A model generated the notes under the pieces. That model worked only from the letters and a program-made list of their open reading frames with translations. It had not been told where the DNA came from and searched no databases. Positions 11,758 to 21,439 of a stretch of DNA of 64,000 bases are shown one piece after another. Both the position numbers and the translations under genes were made by a program. Every line of letters begins with the position of its first letter. Position 1 is the first letter of the stretch. The stretch comes from Chrysoperla carnea (lineage: Eukaryota; Arthropoda; Insecta; Neuroptera; Chrysopidae): NCBI RefSeq assembly GCF_905475395.1, contig NC_058337.1:139507172-139571171 (forward strand), written 5' to 3'.

Positions 11758-12270
11758 TCAAGAGGTATTATGGTAAGGTGAGGTTAGAGTGGCTATCCTG
11801 GGATGAGACACACTTAGACCATTGGGTCCGTTGTGATACCGAAAAAGGGTTGGCCCATCCCCGGCCACTACTCCATGAACCATTTGGAGCTGTTTAAGAA
11901 GAGCTTTGACGTCGACGGACTCCAGGTCGGAGAGGTCGTCAAAGAGAGGCTGGCTCAAGTAAGTTCATCTTCTCATGACAAGAGCTGGGCAGTGACAGAG
12001 AAGATGAGTCATTGTCACCTCCTCCTCACCACTGTGACAGCTCTTACAGTAGTCGTGATACACTGCCAGGCCCAGGCTATCATGCCTGCTGCCCAACCAG
12101 TGTCCTGTAATAGACGCAACAACTTTGCGAACAGAGGCCCTTGGAATAGATATAAGATCTTCGGAACGCCTACGATTGTATTCAGACCATATCTGTCTTG
12201 TAGTACCACAAGTACGTCCCTCCCTCCATCTAGAGGTATTATAATAAAACGTCGTTAAATATATCTTCAA
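11758..12270 (-). pseudogene. LINE remnant: RNase H / zinc-knuckle end and 3' UTR
   Basis: Minus-strand frames 12270-11965 and 11958-11758 (one frameshift apart) encode the C-terminal tail of an insect LINE ORF2. Visible pieces are RQIWSEYNRRRS, VRKVVASITGHWLG, the knuckle CKSCHSGEEEVTMTHLLCHC (C-x2-C-x8-H-x4-C) and FDDLSDLESVDVKALLK. The following 3' UTR ('ggtatcacaacgg...ctaagtgtgtctc') matches the fragment at 45,975-46,058. This is a different LINE family from the one at 2.4-8.5 kb. Nothing of the RT core remains. Confidence 0.8.
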
Positions 12271-12707
12271 TATATTTATATGAAAATATCTCTCAGTGAA
12301 TGGTGTATGTGGTGTTAGTAATAAATAAAACGATATATGAGATAAATTTCCACTTGACTAGTAAATGTCGATAATAACTATACTTCTATATTATCTCATG
12401 TAAATATGGGTGACTATTTTTATTTATGACAAGTATTGGGTTTTGTCTCATTCAATGTGTTAATATCATTCGACTACGTTCCACAGACCACATGTGCCGT
12501 CTCGTTCGATTCTTCTCTCTACCAAATACCCATCTACAGTCGAAATCGGTTACATCGACATTAAAACTGTCGTCTCCATACAACACCTATAGTAGAAATG
12601 TTTTGGACTATAGTCCAAGCATGGAGATATGAAGATACAGAACGCCAGCCTTTAAGCGGATGCGATATGCGAAGCGAGATAGAAGACGAATTATAACTAC
12701 TATTAAT

Positions 12708-13125
12708 TATACCATGTATATGAAATATACCAAGGTATACTAAGTTTAGTCCCAAGTTTGTATCGCTTAATAATGTTGATGGTACGAACAAAATTTTGGT
12801 ATAGGTGTTCCATAAAATCACCTAATTAGTTCATTTACGGTTGTCCGTCCATTCGTCCACCCCTCTGTCAACACGATAACTCAAAAACGAAAAACGATAT
12901 CAAGCTGAAATTTTAAAGCGTACTAAAGACGTAAAAGTGAGGTCAAGTTCGTAAATGAGCAACATAGGTCAATTTGGTCTTGGGTCCGTAACCCATCTTG
13001 TAGACCGTTTAAGATAGAGCAAAAGTTTAAATGTAAAAAAAGTTCCTTTTAAAAAATTAAACAACTTTTGTTTGAAACATTTTTGTTTATCCGTGGGAGC
13101 GCAAATTCTATTATATGGGTATATC
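12708..13125 (+). repeat. Dispersed ~0.5-kb repeat, copy b
   Basis: Starts with the family's end block 'taccatgtatatgaaatata' and 'caaggtatactaagtttagt', and runs through 'cacctaattagttcatt', the 'gtccgtcc' run, 'aactcaaaaacgaaaa', 'agatagagcaaaagttt' and 'caacttttgtttgaaac' to 'gggtatatcagtt'. It lacks the far end with 'tcaacactg...catgg'. Confidence 0.8.
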
Positions 13126-13424
13126 AGTTAAAACATTAAAAAAAAAAATTATTAGTATTATTATTATTATTACTGATAAATAACTGATTAATTTTAATTA
13201 TAAGCATACAATTCACACATTGAAAGAATTTTTATTTAAAATTTTATGACATTTAACGATTATTTTACTTACTTTTTAACCACATTATTTTTGTTTATGT
13301 TTTTTCACGAAAATATAAACTAATCAAATGTCAACGGATAGAGAAGGTTTATTATTATTGCCAATATGGAATATTTATGAAATTTCAATTTGATTCAAAT
13401 ATTTTTTCCCCGTAACTTTAGGTT

Positions 13425-13690
13425 AGGTTAGGTATTAGCTCAGTTTGTTAAGGCGTAACCAATTCCGTCCGCGGTATGCTTAGGGTAGCGGGTTCGATTC
13501 CCGCCGTCGCAACAAAATTAATTTAATTATTAGTTGAGATAGGCTGGTGTAGTGCATGGTATATGCATGAAGGAGATGCACTCATTCCAATAAAAAGCCT
13601 CTAACGCTGAGCAAAATTTTATAAGGGGTTAATATGACCTTAATGGTGGAGCTTTGTTACTCACGAGTCTACTTTTTTTAATTTGTCACG
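13425..13690 (+). repeat. tRNA-derived SINE-like element
   Basis: 'ttagctcagtttgttaaggc' is an A-box-like start and 'gcgggttcgattcccgc' (13,489-13,505) is a perfect T-arm/B box with 5-bp stem and 7-nt loop. The acceptor stem does not pair and a non-tRNA body follows ('gaggctggtgtagtgcatgg'-like text, 'gatgcactcattccaat'). The upstream 'aggttaggttagg' belongs to the 5' side. Typical of a SINE head and body. Confidence 0.65.
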
Positions 13691-13789
13691 ATATTAGGTA
13701 ATTTAGATAGTGTATTTTTGTGTTGTTAAACATTTGAGTGGTATTTGTGCAAATTATGTTTGACTTTGAGTTTGCATCAACCTACGTTT

Positions 13790-14115
13790 TTATACCCTAT
13801 ATATGAAATAGCTCAGAGTATATTAAGTTCTGTCCGCTGTTTGTAACTCTTAGAAATATTGATACTAAATATAAAAATGTTGGTATATTTGTTTATTTTG
13901 TCCATTATCGTTTGTTTGTCCGTCGGTCAATTATCTCGATAACTCAAGAATGAAAAGAGTTATCAAGCTGAAATTATTGAACAAGTAACAAAGGCCAATT
14001 GGGTCCTAGGTCCTACGGACTCATCTTTTTTTTAACCTGCAACAAATTGAACAAGTTTAAAAAGACTTCTTCGTATATATCTTTGTTTTCCCGAGAGGGT
14101 CCTAATTTGGGGAAA
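13790..14115 (+). repeat. Dispersed ~0.5-kb repeat, diverged copy c
   Basis: Same block order as the other copies ('taccctatatatgaaata', 'gtttgtccgtcggtcaatta', 'aactcaagaatgaaaag', 'gtcctacggactcatc', 'cccgagagggtcc') but much more diverged and internally shortened; an old copy. Confidence 0.65.
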
Positions 14116-14395
14116 ACTTAAGTTTACATTTTCTCAAATAATATAAAAGATACTGAGTTTATTTGCATAGGTAGCTTCGAATAGTGAGTCTATTGCCTCT
14201 GTTTTCATACAAAACCCATCTGATAATATTAGAGGGAGTCAAAGAGTCAACTTTCGTGGGAAAATGTTTTTTCTTCAAAAATTCTTTCAAAAATATTTTC
14301 CCTAAATATTTTAATTTTTTGAAACTTATTTGAAAACCACTAATATTTAACGCTGCCTATATAGGGTATTTTAACAATTACCTCAACCAATAATT

Positions 14396-14401
14396 AATTT
14401 T
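14396..14401. repeat. Target-site duplication of Polinton-1, left
   Basis: 'aatttt' directly before the terminal AG of the left TIR; an identical hexamer follows the right end at 43,508-43,513. Six-base duplications are standard for Polintons. Confidence 0.9.
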
Positions 14402-14980
14402 AGTAGGGGTAAATTGCGGATTCTGGCACATTTTGGACTTTGGACTGTGACGTAGTTTTCTTATATGACCTTGAGTGCATTGCCTGAGAGGTCATTGAAC
14501 TGCATTGGATGCATTTTTTTGGGAAAGAATTGCCCGAAGGGTCATTGCATTGTTTACTTTTGGGGATGAACTTTTAGGAATGCAATTTTGAGTTCATTGA
14601 ACTGATGATGACGTATTGTTTCAACAATTAATTCAACAATGAGAACCTTCTCACTCGGTAGTTGCTGCCCAATTAAAGTATGAAGTGAATATGTTAGTAT
14701 AGAAATATACTTTTTTTTAAAAACAAGAGATAGCAGTGGGATTTGAACGCTGGTTTCCTGGTTGCGAGTCTGATCACTTAACCACTCGGCCACAGAGGCT
14801 AGTTAAGTATACGTCAAAAAAGTTGTATAGATGAAAACTTTCAAAACTGGTTTTTTCAATTATAATATGAATATAATTATTTTGATAAGATTAATAAACT
14901 TTGCACCTGAAAATAGTGAAGGACATCTTTAATTTATTCTATTCTATTTTCAATAAACTTAAAGTATTTATGGAAACTTG
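14402..14980 (+). repeat. Polinton-1 left terminal inverted repeat
   Basis: 579 bp, matching the complement of 42,929-43,507 with scattered substitutions. It contains short internal repeats built on 'tgcattg', 'aggtcattgaactg' and 'gggtcattgcattg', and a tRNA-like unit on the minus strand. The match stops sharply after 'tggaaacttg' at 14,980. Confidence 0.95.
14729..14799 (-). ncRNA. tRNA-Ser/Leu-like pol III unit in left TIR
   Basis: On the minus strand the unit starts gcctctgtggccgagtgg and has an A box (TGGCCGAGTGGTTAAG), an anticodon-arm-like stretch 'atcagactcgcaa' and a B box (GTTCAAATCC). It ends with a T-run shortly downstream, as for pol III termination. Acceptor and T stems pair poorly, so it is tRNA-like rather than a working tRNA. 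The same unit lies in the right TIR. Confidence 0.6.
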
Positions 14981-15127
14981 ATATGTTAAACAGCCATAGT
15001 ACGTTGACATATAGTAAATCGGTATTTTAAATTTTGTCACAGATGGTTATTATGAGAGGTATTTTTAAAAAAAATACTAATTATGTAAATATTTATGTTT
15101 ATTTTTTCAAAGTATAAAAAATTTATT

Positions 15128-15778
15128 TTATTGTATAATTTTAAACTCATTTAATAATAATTCCTTTATTTTTAGATAATCACTAATATTATTGCTTGCT
15201 GACCAATTCTCGCTCCCGCAAACATCTTCCCCAGTTTGATCTATTTGTATAAATTCACCATTAGCATTCACAGGAGACTTAATTTTCTTCAACAACCATA
15301 TCCATATATCTAGATTTTTTGAAAATGGATAAAATTTCAGGTTTATATTTCTTGCTTTACATGTATTAATAAGACATTCCAATGCTTTAACTCTACCATG
15401 GCTTATGCATGTAATTAATCCATCATACAAATATTTGTCTAAGCTATTTTTCTTTAAAAATACTTCAATTACTCCATCAAATTCAGTTGATCCGTTGAAT
15501 GATTCCTTAATTTCTTGAAAATGTTGTTTGAGTTGGTGGATGTGTATTATTTTATATTTAATTAAACAATCAATTATATGGCGATGATTTCGTTTGACAG
15601 CCATAGATAAAAAACTTGATAGAATAAATTTTGGATATTTTGCTAAAATGTATTCTATTAGCTGAAGATTACCATATCGAAGCGCTGCAATGTAGAACTC
15701 TAAATGCACATTATATTCATCTTCTTGTATTTCATTGTCGAGGCTTTCAATTGTTAACTTACGTAAACTAGCCAACAT
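15128..15778 (-). CDS. Ankyrin-repeat-like protein (Polinton cargo)
   Basis: 216 residues with a good ATG at 15778. Residues ~25-140 fall into ankyrin-like helices: EFYIAALRYGNLQLIEYILA, LSSFLSMAVKRNHRHIIDCL, then DGLITCISHGRVKALECLIN, with the A-x3-G/N-x5-I-x2-L spacing typical of degenerate ankyrin repeats. No signal peptide or membrane segment. It sits 150 bp inside the left TIR, reading outward, with no intact neighbour. Ankyrin-like genes are known passengers of insect virus-like elements. I infer protein-protein interaction, function unknown. Confidence 0.6.
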   Translation of the reverse strand: MLASLRKLTIESLDNEIQEDEYNVHLEFYIAALRYGNLQLIEYILAKYPKFILSSFLSMAVKRNHRHIIDCLIKYKIIHIHQLKQHFQEIKESFNGSTEFDGVIEVFLKKNSLDKYLYDGLITCISHGRVKALECLINTCKARNINLKFYPFSKNLDIWIWLLKKIKSPVNANGEFIQIDQTGEDVCGSENWSASNNISDYLKIKELLLNEFKIIQ

Positions 15779-16028
15779 GTTTCAAACAGATGTATTTAAC
15801 AGCAATTAACGCGATTTTATATCCCCAAAAAAAAATCCCTCCCAATATTCAAACATTTGCAGGTTAACAAAAATATATATTTTAATCAAAATAATAATAA
15901 TTATAATAATTTATTTGACATAGATAGAAATACATGGCTAACGTTAAATACATTAGTTATATACAGTGCATTAAATTTACATTAAATAATACACATGGTA
16001 TACAATAACTTTTTTCATTACTAATGAC

Positions 16029-16040
16029 CTAACCACACAT
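16029..16040. repeat. 12-bp target duplication of PLE composite, left
   Basis: 'ctaaccacacat' immediately before the composite; the identical 12-mer is at 24,206-24,217. It marks the whole 8.2-kb palindrome as one insertion. Confidence 0.9.
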
Positions 16041-16147
16041 ATAAATATTATCGAAGATAATAAATGAGAACTCTAGGATATGTCGAAATAAATTTCGATT
16101 TTTGCCCCAATTCCTAGATCAGTTTTTTGTATTTTTAAAATACGTAT

Positions 16148-16174
16148 TTTCGACTACCAAGTAGTCATCATCAG
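16148..16174 (-). ncRNA. Hammerhead-ribozyme-like core, outer-left PLE
   Basis: On the minus strand CTGATGA is followed by GACTAC/GTAGTC (6-bp stem II, TTG loop) and GAAA, in the hammerhead order box 1 - stem II - box 2. One extra T lies between box 1 and stem II. PLE pseudo-LTRs are known to carry hammerhead motifs. Stem I could use the CTAG pair on either side; stem III would be very short (ATAC/GTAT). Activity is not shown. Confidence 0.55.
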
Positions 16175-16475
16175 TAAGAATTAGCTAGTGAATGTTACTC
16201 TTTGCTAATTTGGTGGCGGACTGCACACTGTTACATTCGTGTTTTTACAATTTATACTGTTCACAGTATCTGTCAAATTGTAGTGTCAGTGGCGCTAGCC
16301 AATCAACTGCCATCAGTTGACTAGTCTGGCCAATGAGCATGATACTTGTGCGCAGGCGCATTCGAGTATTTTTTGACGTTTAAAATAATAAATTACAAAT
16401 CTAACCTAAATTAAAAAACTATAAATAAATCATAAAAATAAATAATCCTTTATTTTTATAACGTATTGACAATTT

Positions 16476-18851
16476 TTAGAAATTCAACTTTGATTTTGCA
16501 ATTTTTATTAAATCCGAATTTGGAATAGGTCCTTTGTCCAAGTTCATTGCTTCATTACCTATCTTTTGAATGAAGATGCTTTCATAAGCGTCTAATTCGC
16601 AAGGATTGGGTACTGATTTTAAGAGCTTAAGGTTTGATTTGTCGATTTTGTGGTCGTTTTCGATGACGTGAGCGGCTACACATGATTTTTCAATTCTTCC
16701 ATATTTTAAATGGCCCATATGTTCTTTGAATCTTGTGATAATTTGTCTTCTACTTTGACCTACATACTTCTTCGAACAATTTTGACATCCAATGCAATAT
16801 ATTCCCGATTGTTGTTCCATGTTGATTTTATCTTTGGGATTTCCAAGTAATTGTTTTAATTTTGTTCGACTAATGGGTGCTATTTTTAGGTTATGTTCTC
16901 CAAGTTCTTTTGTTAATTTGTTGACGTATGGTTGAAAATATGTAAGTTTGCACCATTTCTTTTTATCGATGCTGTTTTGTTCTGGTTTCAAAGTTGTTGA
17001 ATTGTTCCTTTGGATTCTTGATTTTGTTTTTCGGATCATATTCTTGATTATTTGTGGATCAAACCCGTTGTATGTTGCAACTTGGTGGATGTGTTTTAAT
17101 TCTTTAAAATAATTTCTGGTTGATAATGGTATTTTAATTAATCGGTTCACTAGGAAGTTGAAAATGGCTAGTTTGTGTTGTGGTGGGCTGTTTGAATCTG
17201 CTGTGATGTACCTTTCAGTGTGTGTTGGTTTCCTGTATATGTCAAAATCTAGTTTCTTAGAATTTGTGTTTTTGGAAATTCTAATGTCAAGGAACGGAAT
17301 CGAACCGTCCTTTTCGATTTCTGTTGTGAAATCAATTGAAGGGTACATGTTGTTCAGCTTATTAAGAAAATCTTGTGGATTTTCTTTTTCTGCGTCAAAA
17401 ATTGTGAAGATGTCATCAACATACCTGTACCAGACAGCGGGAAAATAACTGAATTGTTGTTTGGCTTGTTCTTCGAGGTCTGACATGAAGATGTTGCTCA
17501 AGAATGGAGATAACGGATTGCCCATAGACGTCCCAAATGTTTGTTTGTAGTATTTACCTTCGAAGGTAAACACATTTTGTCTCATGCATAGACGTGTTAA
17601 TTTTACCAATTCTGTTACTTCATCCATATGTAAACCTTGATTTTTAAGCCATTTTTCCAACGCCTTTATTGCTTCTGGTATTGGAACACTGGGATACAAA
17701 GCTTTGACATCAAATGACATTAGAACTGCACTTGGTGCCAATTCTGTATCCTTTATTTTGTTAATTAAATCAATACTATTTTTGACGGAAGACGAATCTG
17801 ATTCGTTATTTAATGTTTGGAATTTGTTTACTAGCCATTTTGCAATCTTGTATGTTGGAGAATTTATACCTGAAACTATGGGTCGCATGGATCCATCTTG
17901 TTTGTGTATTTTTGGTAAACAATACAGACGAGGTGTTACAGGATTCGAACACTGTAATTGAAATTTTAGTTGGTTGTTAATCAACTTTGGACATGCTTTT
18001 AAAGTGTCTTTTACATCGTTTACGAATGTGTTTAATGGATCCGATCTTTGAACTCTGTATGGACCTTCGTTGAGCATTTTTTCTATTTTTGCTAAATAAT
18101 CCTTTTTGTCCATTATGACGATTGAATTGCCCTTGTCTGCTTTCAGGTAGTGAACATCCTTTTCTTTTAATGATTTAATTATTTTGCTATGGGTATCTTG
18201 TCGACTATTGTGTGGTTTGGAATTTTTTATTATTTTTGTACAATTTTTTCTAATTTGGTTTTTGGTTGCTTCATCTAATGCTTTGATTCCTGTTTCAATA
18301 TCCACAGCTATATTTACGGACGGACATTCGTTTTTCTGGATTGAAAAATTCAATCCTTTGTTTAATAGATTAATCTCATCATCTGAGAATTTTATATTGG
18401 TTGTATTATGGACGAGCTGTTGATCTTTGAATATTGATTCTGGTTTTTTATTTTTGTTTTTTAGCATTTTTAGTTTTTTGTACAATTTTGTTGTTTTTGT
18501 TTTAAGTTTATGTTTTATGACTATTTGAATTTGCCTAAACCAAATGAGCCAGTTATCGAATTCAAAATTATTTAAATTTTTTGTCATCATTAAGTGGAAC
18601 TTATAAGTTTCCAATTCCAAATTACTTCGTTTTGCATAAAGGGACTTAATTTCTAAATTAAGCCACTTTTGTTTCGCAGCTAATAATGATTTACTAGCTG
18701 CTCTGCTGTTTATGTTTGTTTTTATTTGGATAAAATTAGGAAAGATGCCGTTTAATTTGCACATTTTTAAAAAATGTATGTCTGCTGCCAATAAATGAAG
18801 TTTTTCCGCTAATTTGCGGAATTTATTATTCTCAGTTGGCCGGGAAGCCAT
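16476..18851 (-). CDS. Penelope-like RT/GIY-YIG endonuclease, outer-left copy
   Basis: 791 residues, intact, ATG in 'aaaaatggcttcccgg'. The RT shows HYLKADKGNSIVIMDKKDY, RLYCLPKIHKQDGSMRPIVS, MSFDVKALYPSVP (motif A), FGTSMGNPLSPFLSNIFM, the catalytic YRYVDDIFTIFD and SIPFLDIRI. The C-terminal ~130 residues are a GIY-YIG nuclease of the Penelope type: GIYCIGCQNCSKKYVGQSRR, then IITRFKEHMGHL, AAHVIENDHKID and a final ESIFIQKI with the catalytic Glu. It makes the target nick and copies the element RNA in the nucleus. Length is normal for the family. It could encode active protein. Confidence 0.95.
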   Translation of the reverse strand: MASRPTENNKFRKLAEKLHLLAADIHFLKMCKLNGIFPNFIQIKTNINSRAASKSLLAAKQKWLNLEIKSLYAKRSNLELETYKFHLMMTKNLNNFEFDNWLIWFRQIQIVIKHKLKTKTTKLYKKLKMLKNKNKKPESIFKDQQLVHNTTNIKFSDDEINLLNKGLNFSIQKNECPSVNIAVDIETGIKALDEATKNQIRKNCTKIIKNSKPHNSRQDTHSKIIKSLKEKDVHYLKADKGNSIVIMDKKDYLAKIEKMLNEGPYRVQRSDPLNTFVNDVKDTLKACPKLINNQLKFQLQCSNPVTPRLYCLPKIHKQDGSMRPIVSGINSPTYKIAKWLVNKFQTLNNESDSSSVKNSIDLINKIKDTELAPSAVLMSFDVKALYPSVPIPEAIKALEKWLKNQGLHMDEVTELVKLTRLCMRQNVFTFEGKYYKQTFGTSMGNPLSPFLSNIFMSDLEEQAKQQFSYFPAVWYRYVDDIFTIFDAEKENPQDFLNKLNNMYPSIDFTTEIEKDGSIPFLDIRISKNTNSKKLDFDIYRKPTHTERYITADSNSPPQHKLAIFNFLVNRLIKIPLSTRNYFKELKHIHQVATYNGFDPQIIKNMIRKTKSRIQRNNSTTLKPEQNSIDKKKWCKLTYFQPYVNKLTKELGEHNLKIAPISRTKLKQLLGNPKDKINMEQQSGIYCIGCQNCSKKYVGQSRRQIITRFKEHMGHLKYGRIEKSCVAAHVIENDHKIDKSNLKLLKSVPNPCELDAYESIFIQKIGNEAMNLDKGPIPNSDLIKIAKSKLNF

Positions 18852-18965
18852 TTTTAATATAAATATTATCGAAGATAATAAATGAGAACTCTAGGATATG
18901 TCGAAATAAATTTCGATTTTCGCCCCAATTCCTAGATCAGTTTTTTGTATTTTTAAAATACGTAT

Positions 18966-18992
18966 TTTCGACTACCAAGTAGTCATCATCAG
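18966..18992 (-). ncRNA. Hammerhead-ribozyme-like core, inner-left PLE
   Basis: Same 27-nt core as at 16,148 (CTGATGA, stem GACTAC/GTAGTC, GAAA) in the UTR between the two minus-strand copies, where cleavage would separate tandem-copy transcripts. Confidence 0.55.
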
Positions 18993-19293
18993 TAAGAATT
19001 AGCTAGTGAATGTTACTCTTTGCTAATTTGGTGGCGGACTGCACACTGTTACATTCGTGTTTTTACAATTTATACTGTTCACAGTATCTGTCAAATTGTA
19101 GTGTCAGTGGCGCTAGCCAATCAACTGCCATCAGTTGACTAGTCTGGCCAATGAGCATGATACTTGTGCGCAGGCCCATTCGAGTATTTTTTGACGTTTA
19201 AAATAATAAATTACAAATCTAACCTAAATTAAAAAACTATAAATAAATCATAAAAATAAATAATCCTTTATTTTTATAACGTATTGACAATTT

Positions 19294-20160
19294 TTAGAAA
19301 TTCAACTTTGATTTTGCAATTTTTATTAAATCCGAATTTGGAATAGGTCCTTTGTCCAAGTTCATTGCTTCATTACCTATCTTTTGAATGAAGATGCTTT
19401 CATAAGCGTCTAATTCGCAAGGATTGGGTACTGATTTTAAGAGCTTAAGGTTTGATTTGTCGATTTTGTGGTCGTTTTCGATGACGTGAGCGGCTACACA
19501 TGATTTTTCAATTCTTCCATATTTTAAATGGCCCATATGTTCTTTGAATCTTGTGATAATTTGTCTTCTACTTTGACCTACATACTTCTTCGAACAATTT
19601 TGACATCCAATGCAATATATTCCCGATTGTTGTTCCATGTTGATTTTATCTTTGGGATTTCCAAGTAATTGTTTTAATTTTGTTCGACTAATGGGTGCTA
19701 TTTTTAGGTTATGTTCTCCAAGTTCTTTTGTTAATTTGTTGACGTATGGTTGAAAATATGTAAGTTTGCACCATTTCTTTTTATCGATGCTGTTTTGTTC
19801 TGGTTTCAAAGTTGTTGAATTGTTCCTTTGGATTCTTGATTTTGTTTTTCGGATCATATTCTTGATTATTTGTGGATCAAACCCGTTGTATGTTGCAACT
19901 TGGTGGATGTGTTTTAATTCTTTAAAATAATTTCTGGTTGATAATGGTATTTTAATTAATCGGTTCACTAGGAAGTTGAAAATGGCTAGTTTGTGTTGTG
20001 GTGGGCTGTTTGAATCTGCTGTGATGTACCTTTCAGTGTGTGTTGGTTTCCTGTATATGTCAAAATCTAGTTTCTTAGAATTTGTGTTTTTGGAAATTCT
20101 AATGTCAAGGAACGGAATCGAACCGTCCTTTTCGATTTCTGTTGTGAAATCAATTGAAGG
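19294..20160 (-). pseudogene. PLE RT/GIY-YIG ORF, 5'-truncated (inner-left)
   Basis: Open frame for the last ~288 residues: the RT tail (SIPFLDIRI, RKPTHTERYITAD), linker, and the complete GIY-YIG domain (GIYCIGC, KYVGQS, FKEHMGH). It has no start codon; the 5' part is missing because the copy is truncated at the palindrome centre. Confidence 0.9.
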
Positions 20161-20168
20161 TTGTCTTG

Positions 20169-20997
20169 TTCGATTCCGTTCCTTGACATTAGAATTTCCA
20201 AAAACACAAATTCTAAGAAACTAGATTTTGACATATACAGGAAACCAACACACACTGAAAGGTACATCACAGCAGATTCAAACAGCCCACCACAACACAA
20301 ACTAGCCATTTTCAACTTCCTAGTGAACCGATTAATTAAAATACCATTATCAACCAGAAATTATTTTAAAGAATTAAAACACATCCACCAAGTTGCAACA
20401 TACAACGGGTTTGATCCACAAATAATCAAGAATATGATCCGAAAAACAAAATCAAGAATCCAAAGGAACAATTCAACAACTTTGAAACCAGAACAAAACA
20501 GCATCGATAAAAAGAAATGGTGCAAACTTACATATTTTCAACCATACGTCAACAAATTAACAAAAGAACTTGGAGAACATAACCTAAAAATAGCACCCAT
20601 TAGTCGAACAAAATTAAAACAATTACTTGGAAATCCCAAAGATAAAATCAACATGGAACAACAATCGGGAATATATTGCATTGGATGTCAAAATTGTTCG
20701 AAGAAGTATGTAGGTCAAAGTAGAAGACAAATTATCACAAGATTCAAAGAACATATGGGCCATTTAAAATATGGAAGAATTGAAAAATCATGTGTAGCCG
20801 CTCACGTCATCGAAAACGACCACAAAATCGACAAATCAAACCTTAAGCTCTTAAAATCAGTACCCAATCCTTGCGAATTAGACGCTTATGAAAGCATCTT
20901 CATTCAAAAGATAGGTAATGAAGCAATGAACTTGGACAAAGGACCTATTCCAAATTCGGATTTAATAAAAATTGCAAAATCAAAGTTGAATTTCTAA
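20169..20997 (+). pseudogene. PLE RT/GIY-YIG ORF, 5'-truncated (inner-right)
   Basis: About 275 codons identical in protein to the same part of the complete copies: RT tail, linker and GIY-YIG nuclease (GIYCIGCQNC, KYVGQSRR, EHMGHLKYG). No proper start codon. Confidence 0.9.
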
Positions 20998-21298
20998 AAA
21001 TTGTCAATACGTTATAAAAATAAAGGATTATTTATTTTTATGATTTATTTATAGTTTTTTAATTTAGGTTAGATTTGTAATTTATTATTTTAAACGTCAA
21101 AAAATACTCGAATGCGCCTGCGCACAAGTATCATGCTCATTGGCCAGACTAGTCAACTGATGGCAGTTGATTGGCTAGCGCCACTGACACTACAATTTGA
21201 CAGATACTGTGAACAGTATAAATTGTAAAAACACGAATGTAACAGTGTGCAGTCCGCCACCAAATTAGCAAAGAGTAACATTCACTAGCTAATTCTTA

Positions 21299-21325
21299 CT
21301 GATGATGACTACTTGGTAGTCGAAA
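21299..21325 (+). ncRNA. Hammerhead-ribozyme-like core, inner-right PLE
   Basis: CTGATGA - T - GACTAC/GTAGTC - GAAA on the plus strand, in the UTR between the two plus-strand copies. Identical to the core of the minus-strand copies. Confidence 0.55.
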
Positions 21326-21439
21326 ATACGTATTTTAAAAATACAAAAAACTGATCTAGGAATTGGGGCAAAAATCGAAATTTATTTCGACATATCCTAG
21401 AGTTCTCATTTATTATCTTCGATAATATTTATATTAAAA

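Larger units (their letters stand above)
18861..20160 (-). mobile_element. PLE copy, 5'-truncated, inner-left
   Basis: It has the complete 3' UTR (18,861-19,293) and the end of the ORF, and breaks at 20,160 within the RT thumb region (just after the YVDD-SIPFLD part, at the codons for PSIDFTTEIEKD). It lies in the same orientation as, and directly behind, the outer-left full copy. Confidence 0.92.
20161..21435 (+). mobile_element. PLE copy, 5'-truncated, inner-right
   Basis: Mirror partner of the inner-left copy, truncated about 45 nt further 3' (it starts at the codons for SIPFLDIRI after an ~8-base non-matching 'ttgtcttg'). It keeps the end of the ORF and the whole UTR, followed head-to-tail by the outer-right full copy. 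Confidence 0.92.

Noticed and set aside
12426..12821. Open frames on both strands (68 and 86 codons)
   Set aside because: No coding character; they lie in and beside a dispersed repeat.
13425..13512. True tRNA gene
   Set aside because: T-arm is perfect but there is no acceptor stem and a non-tRNA body follows, so SINE-like.
14729..14799. True functional tRNA gene
   Set aside because: A and B boxes are good but the acceptor and T stems do not pair; called tRNA-like only.
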